A DNA stretch of 20,024 nucleotides from Asterionellopsis glacialis. Taxonomy: Eukaryota; Bacillariophyta; Plagiogrammaphyceae; Rhaphoneidales; Asterionellopsidaceae. The stretch is taken from contig WKLE02002948.1 of the NCBI GenBank assembly GCA_014885115.2, forward strand, positions 5,283 to 25,306. The letters are read 5' to 3'. Numbering within the stretch: the first letter of the stretch is position 1; each line of letters begins with the position of its first letter. Shown piece by piece: positions 19,477-20,024 of the stretch. A model generated the notes under the pieces. That model did no database searches. It was not told the DNA's origin and worked only from the letters and a program-made list of their open reading frames with translations. A program made the position numbers and the translations under genes.

Positions 19477-20024
19477 ATGCCCCCACAAAACAGTGGCAAT
19501 AGTGCTGCAGTGCTAAACCCTCTGATTCATTCAGTAGGAGCACTGGTTGAGGTCGATCCTGAACATAGAAATGGAAGGCCTGACAGTGATGGAGGGAAAG
19601 CTTGGATGCAGAGCTTCAACCATGGGAATGGTAGGGGAACCATTTTGTACATTATTGATGGGCCGTGTCTTTGGATATTGAGCCCAGAAGGCTCCATCAA
19701 GCAAGTTTGATGACTTTTGCAAGAAGAAACAGAAGAAACAACGAAAGTGATGGAAGCAGACCATCCATTTTGACACAAGCACACTGGGACAATCATCTGA
19801 AGAGTCACAGCAACAACAACAATACCAACCCTCATGGCACACAGCAGTTTAGAATTGCAAATGTCTTTGCCAAGTCAAGGCATTGGGATGGCTCAAGAAA
19901 CAGCTGACAAAAACATCCATTGCTAAAATATTTACAAGATGAAAAAAAAAGGTGACTTCCTTTGCAAGAGGCACAGGTCACTGATCAACCAGAACCCAAG
20001 CAGAACTCCCACTTAAATACACCA
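19477..20024 (+). pseudogene. Frameshifted ORF fragment of an unrecognised repeat-like family
   Basis: An ATG at 19477 opens a frame to a TGA at 19708-19710. At about 19660-19668 the protein-like reading moves to another frame (SLDIEPRRLHQASLMTFARR...), so one base appears lost or two gained. The new frame has a TGA at 19905-19907 and another at 19953-19955, and is protein-like again up to the window end (KHPLLKYLQDEKKR, then LPLQEAQVTDQPEPKQ). The first part (VGALVEVDPEHRNGR... GGKAW... ILYIIDG) resembles a small beta-barrel, Tudor/agenet-like module that I associate with multi-copy diatom ORFs, but I cannot name the family. A decayed mobile-element or gene copy is the simplest reading. The alternative is a real gene with introns I failed to see. 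Confidence 0.45.

Noticed and set aside
1..20024. CRISPR array, bacterial operon or biosynthetic cluster
   Set aside because: No regular spaced repeats, and the genes have eukaryotic introns and unrelated functions.

Overview
The window looks like nuclear DNA from a diatom (stramenopile alga). The reasons are: short GT-AG introns of about 50-125 bases; genes packed tightly on both strands; an aquaporin of the heterokont NPM type; a Gln/Asn/His-rich protein carrying the stramenopile 'RGKWT-x-EEE ... IGK-x-VF' domain; and a von Willebrand A protein of a form familiar from diatoms. I saw no rRNA, tRNA or CRISPR. Species assignment is not possible by eye.

Layout. 1-1257 (-): a gag-like retroelement ORF with two in-frame stops, cut by the left edge. 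2581-3438 (+): an NPM-type aquaporin without introns. 4684-7818 (+): a WD40 protein with 14 recognisable repeats (probably two seven-bladed propellers), a possible N-myristoylation start and about six exons. 8004-9686 (-): a two-exon vWA protein with an Arg/Ser-rich N-terminus, convergent with the WD40 gene. 10996-11664 (-): a membrane-anchored haem-binding cytochrome-b5-like (MAPR/PGRMC) protein. 12234-13657 (+): a two-exon double hotdog (MaoC-like) protein, probably mitochondrial, divergent from the MAPR gene across about 570 bases that hold two inverted G-boxes and a hairpin. 14431-17322 (-): a three-exon, 882-residue poly-Q protein with the RGKWT domain. 17323-19476: long non-coding DNA with a bZIP-site cluster, a 71-base direct repeat and several palindromes. 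19477-20024 (+): a frameshifted, stop-containing ORF fragment cut by the right edge.

The genes do not form an obvious pathway or operon. The clearest shared control is the divergent MAPR/MaoC promoter.

I did not find a convincing new multi-gene system. The points most worth a second look are: a duplicated intron-centred segment of the poly-Q gene lying downstream of the MaoC gene (13712-13908 against 16051-16239); the aquaporin whose second NPA is NPM-L, which removes the selectivity-filter arginine; the 14-repeat WD40 protein with a possible lipid anchor; the bZIP cluster; and the two decayed mobile-element-like ORFs at the window ends.
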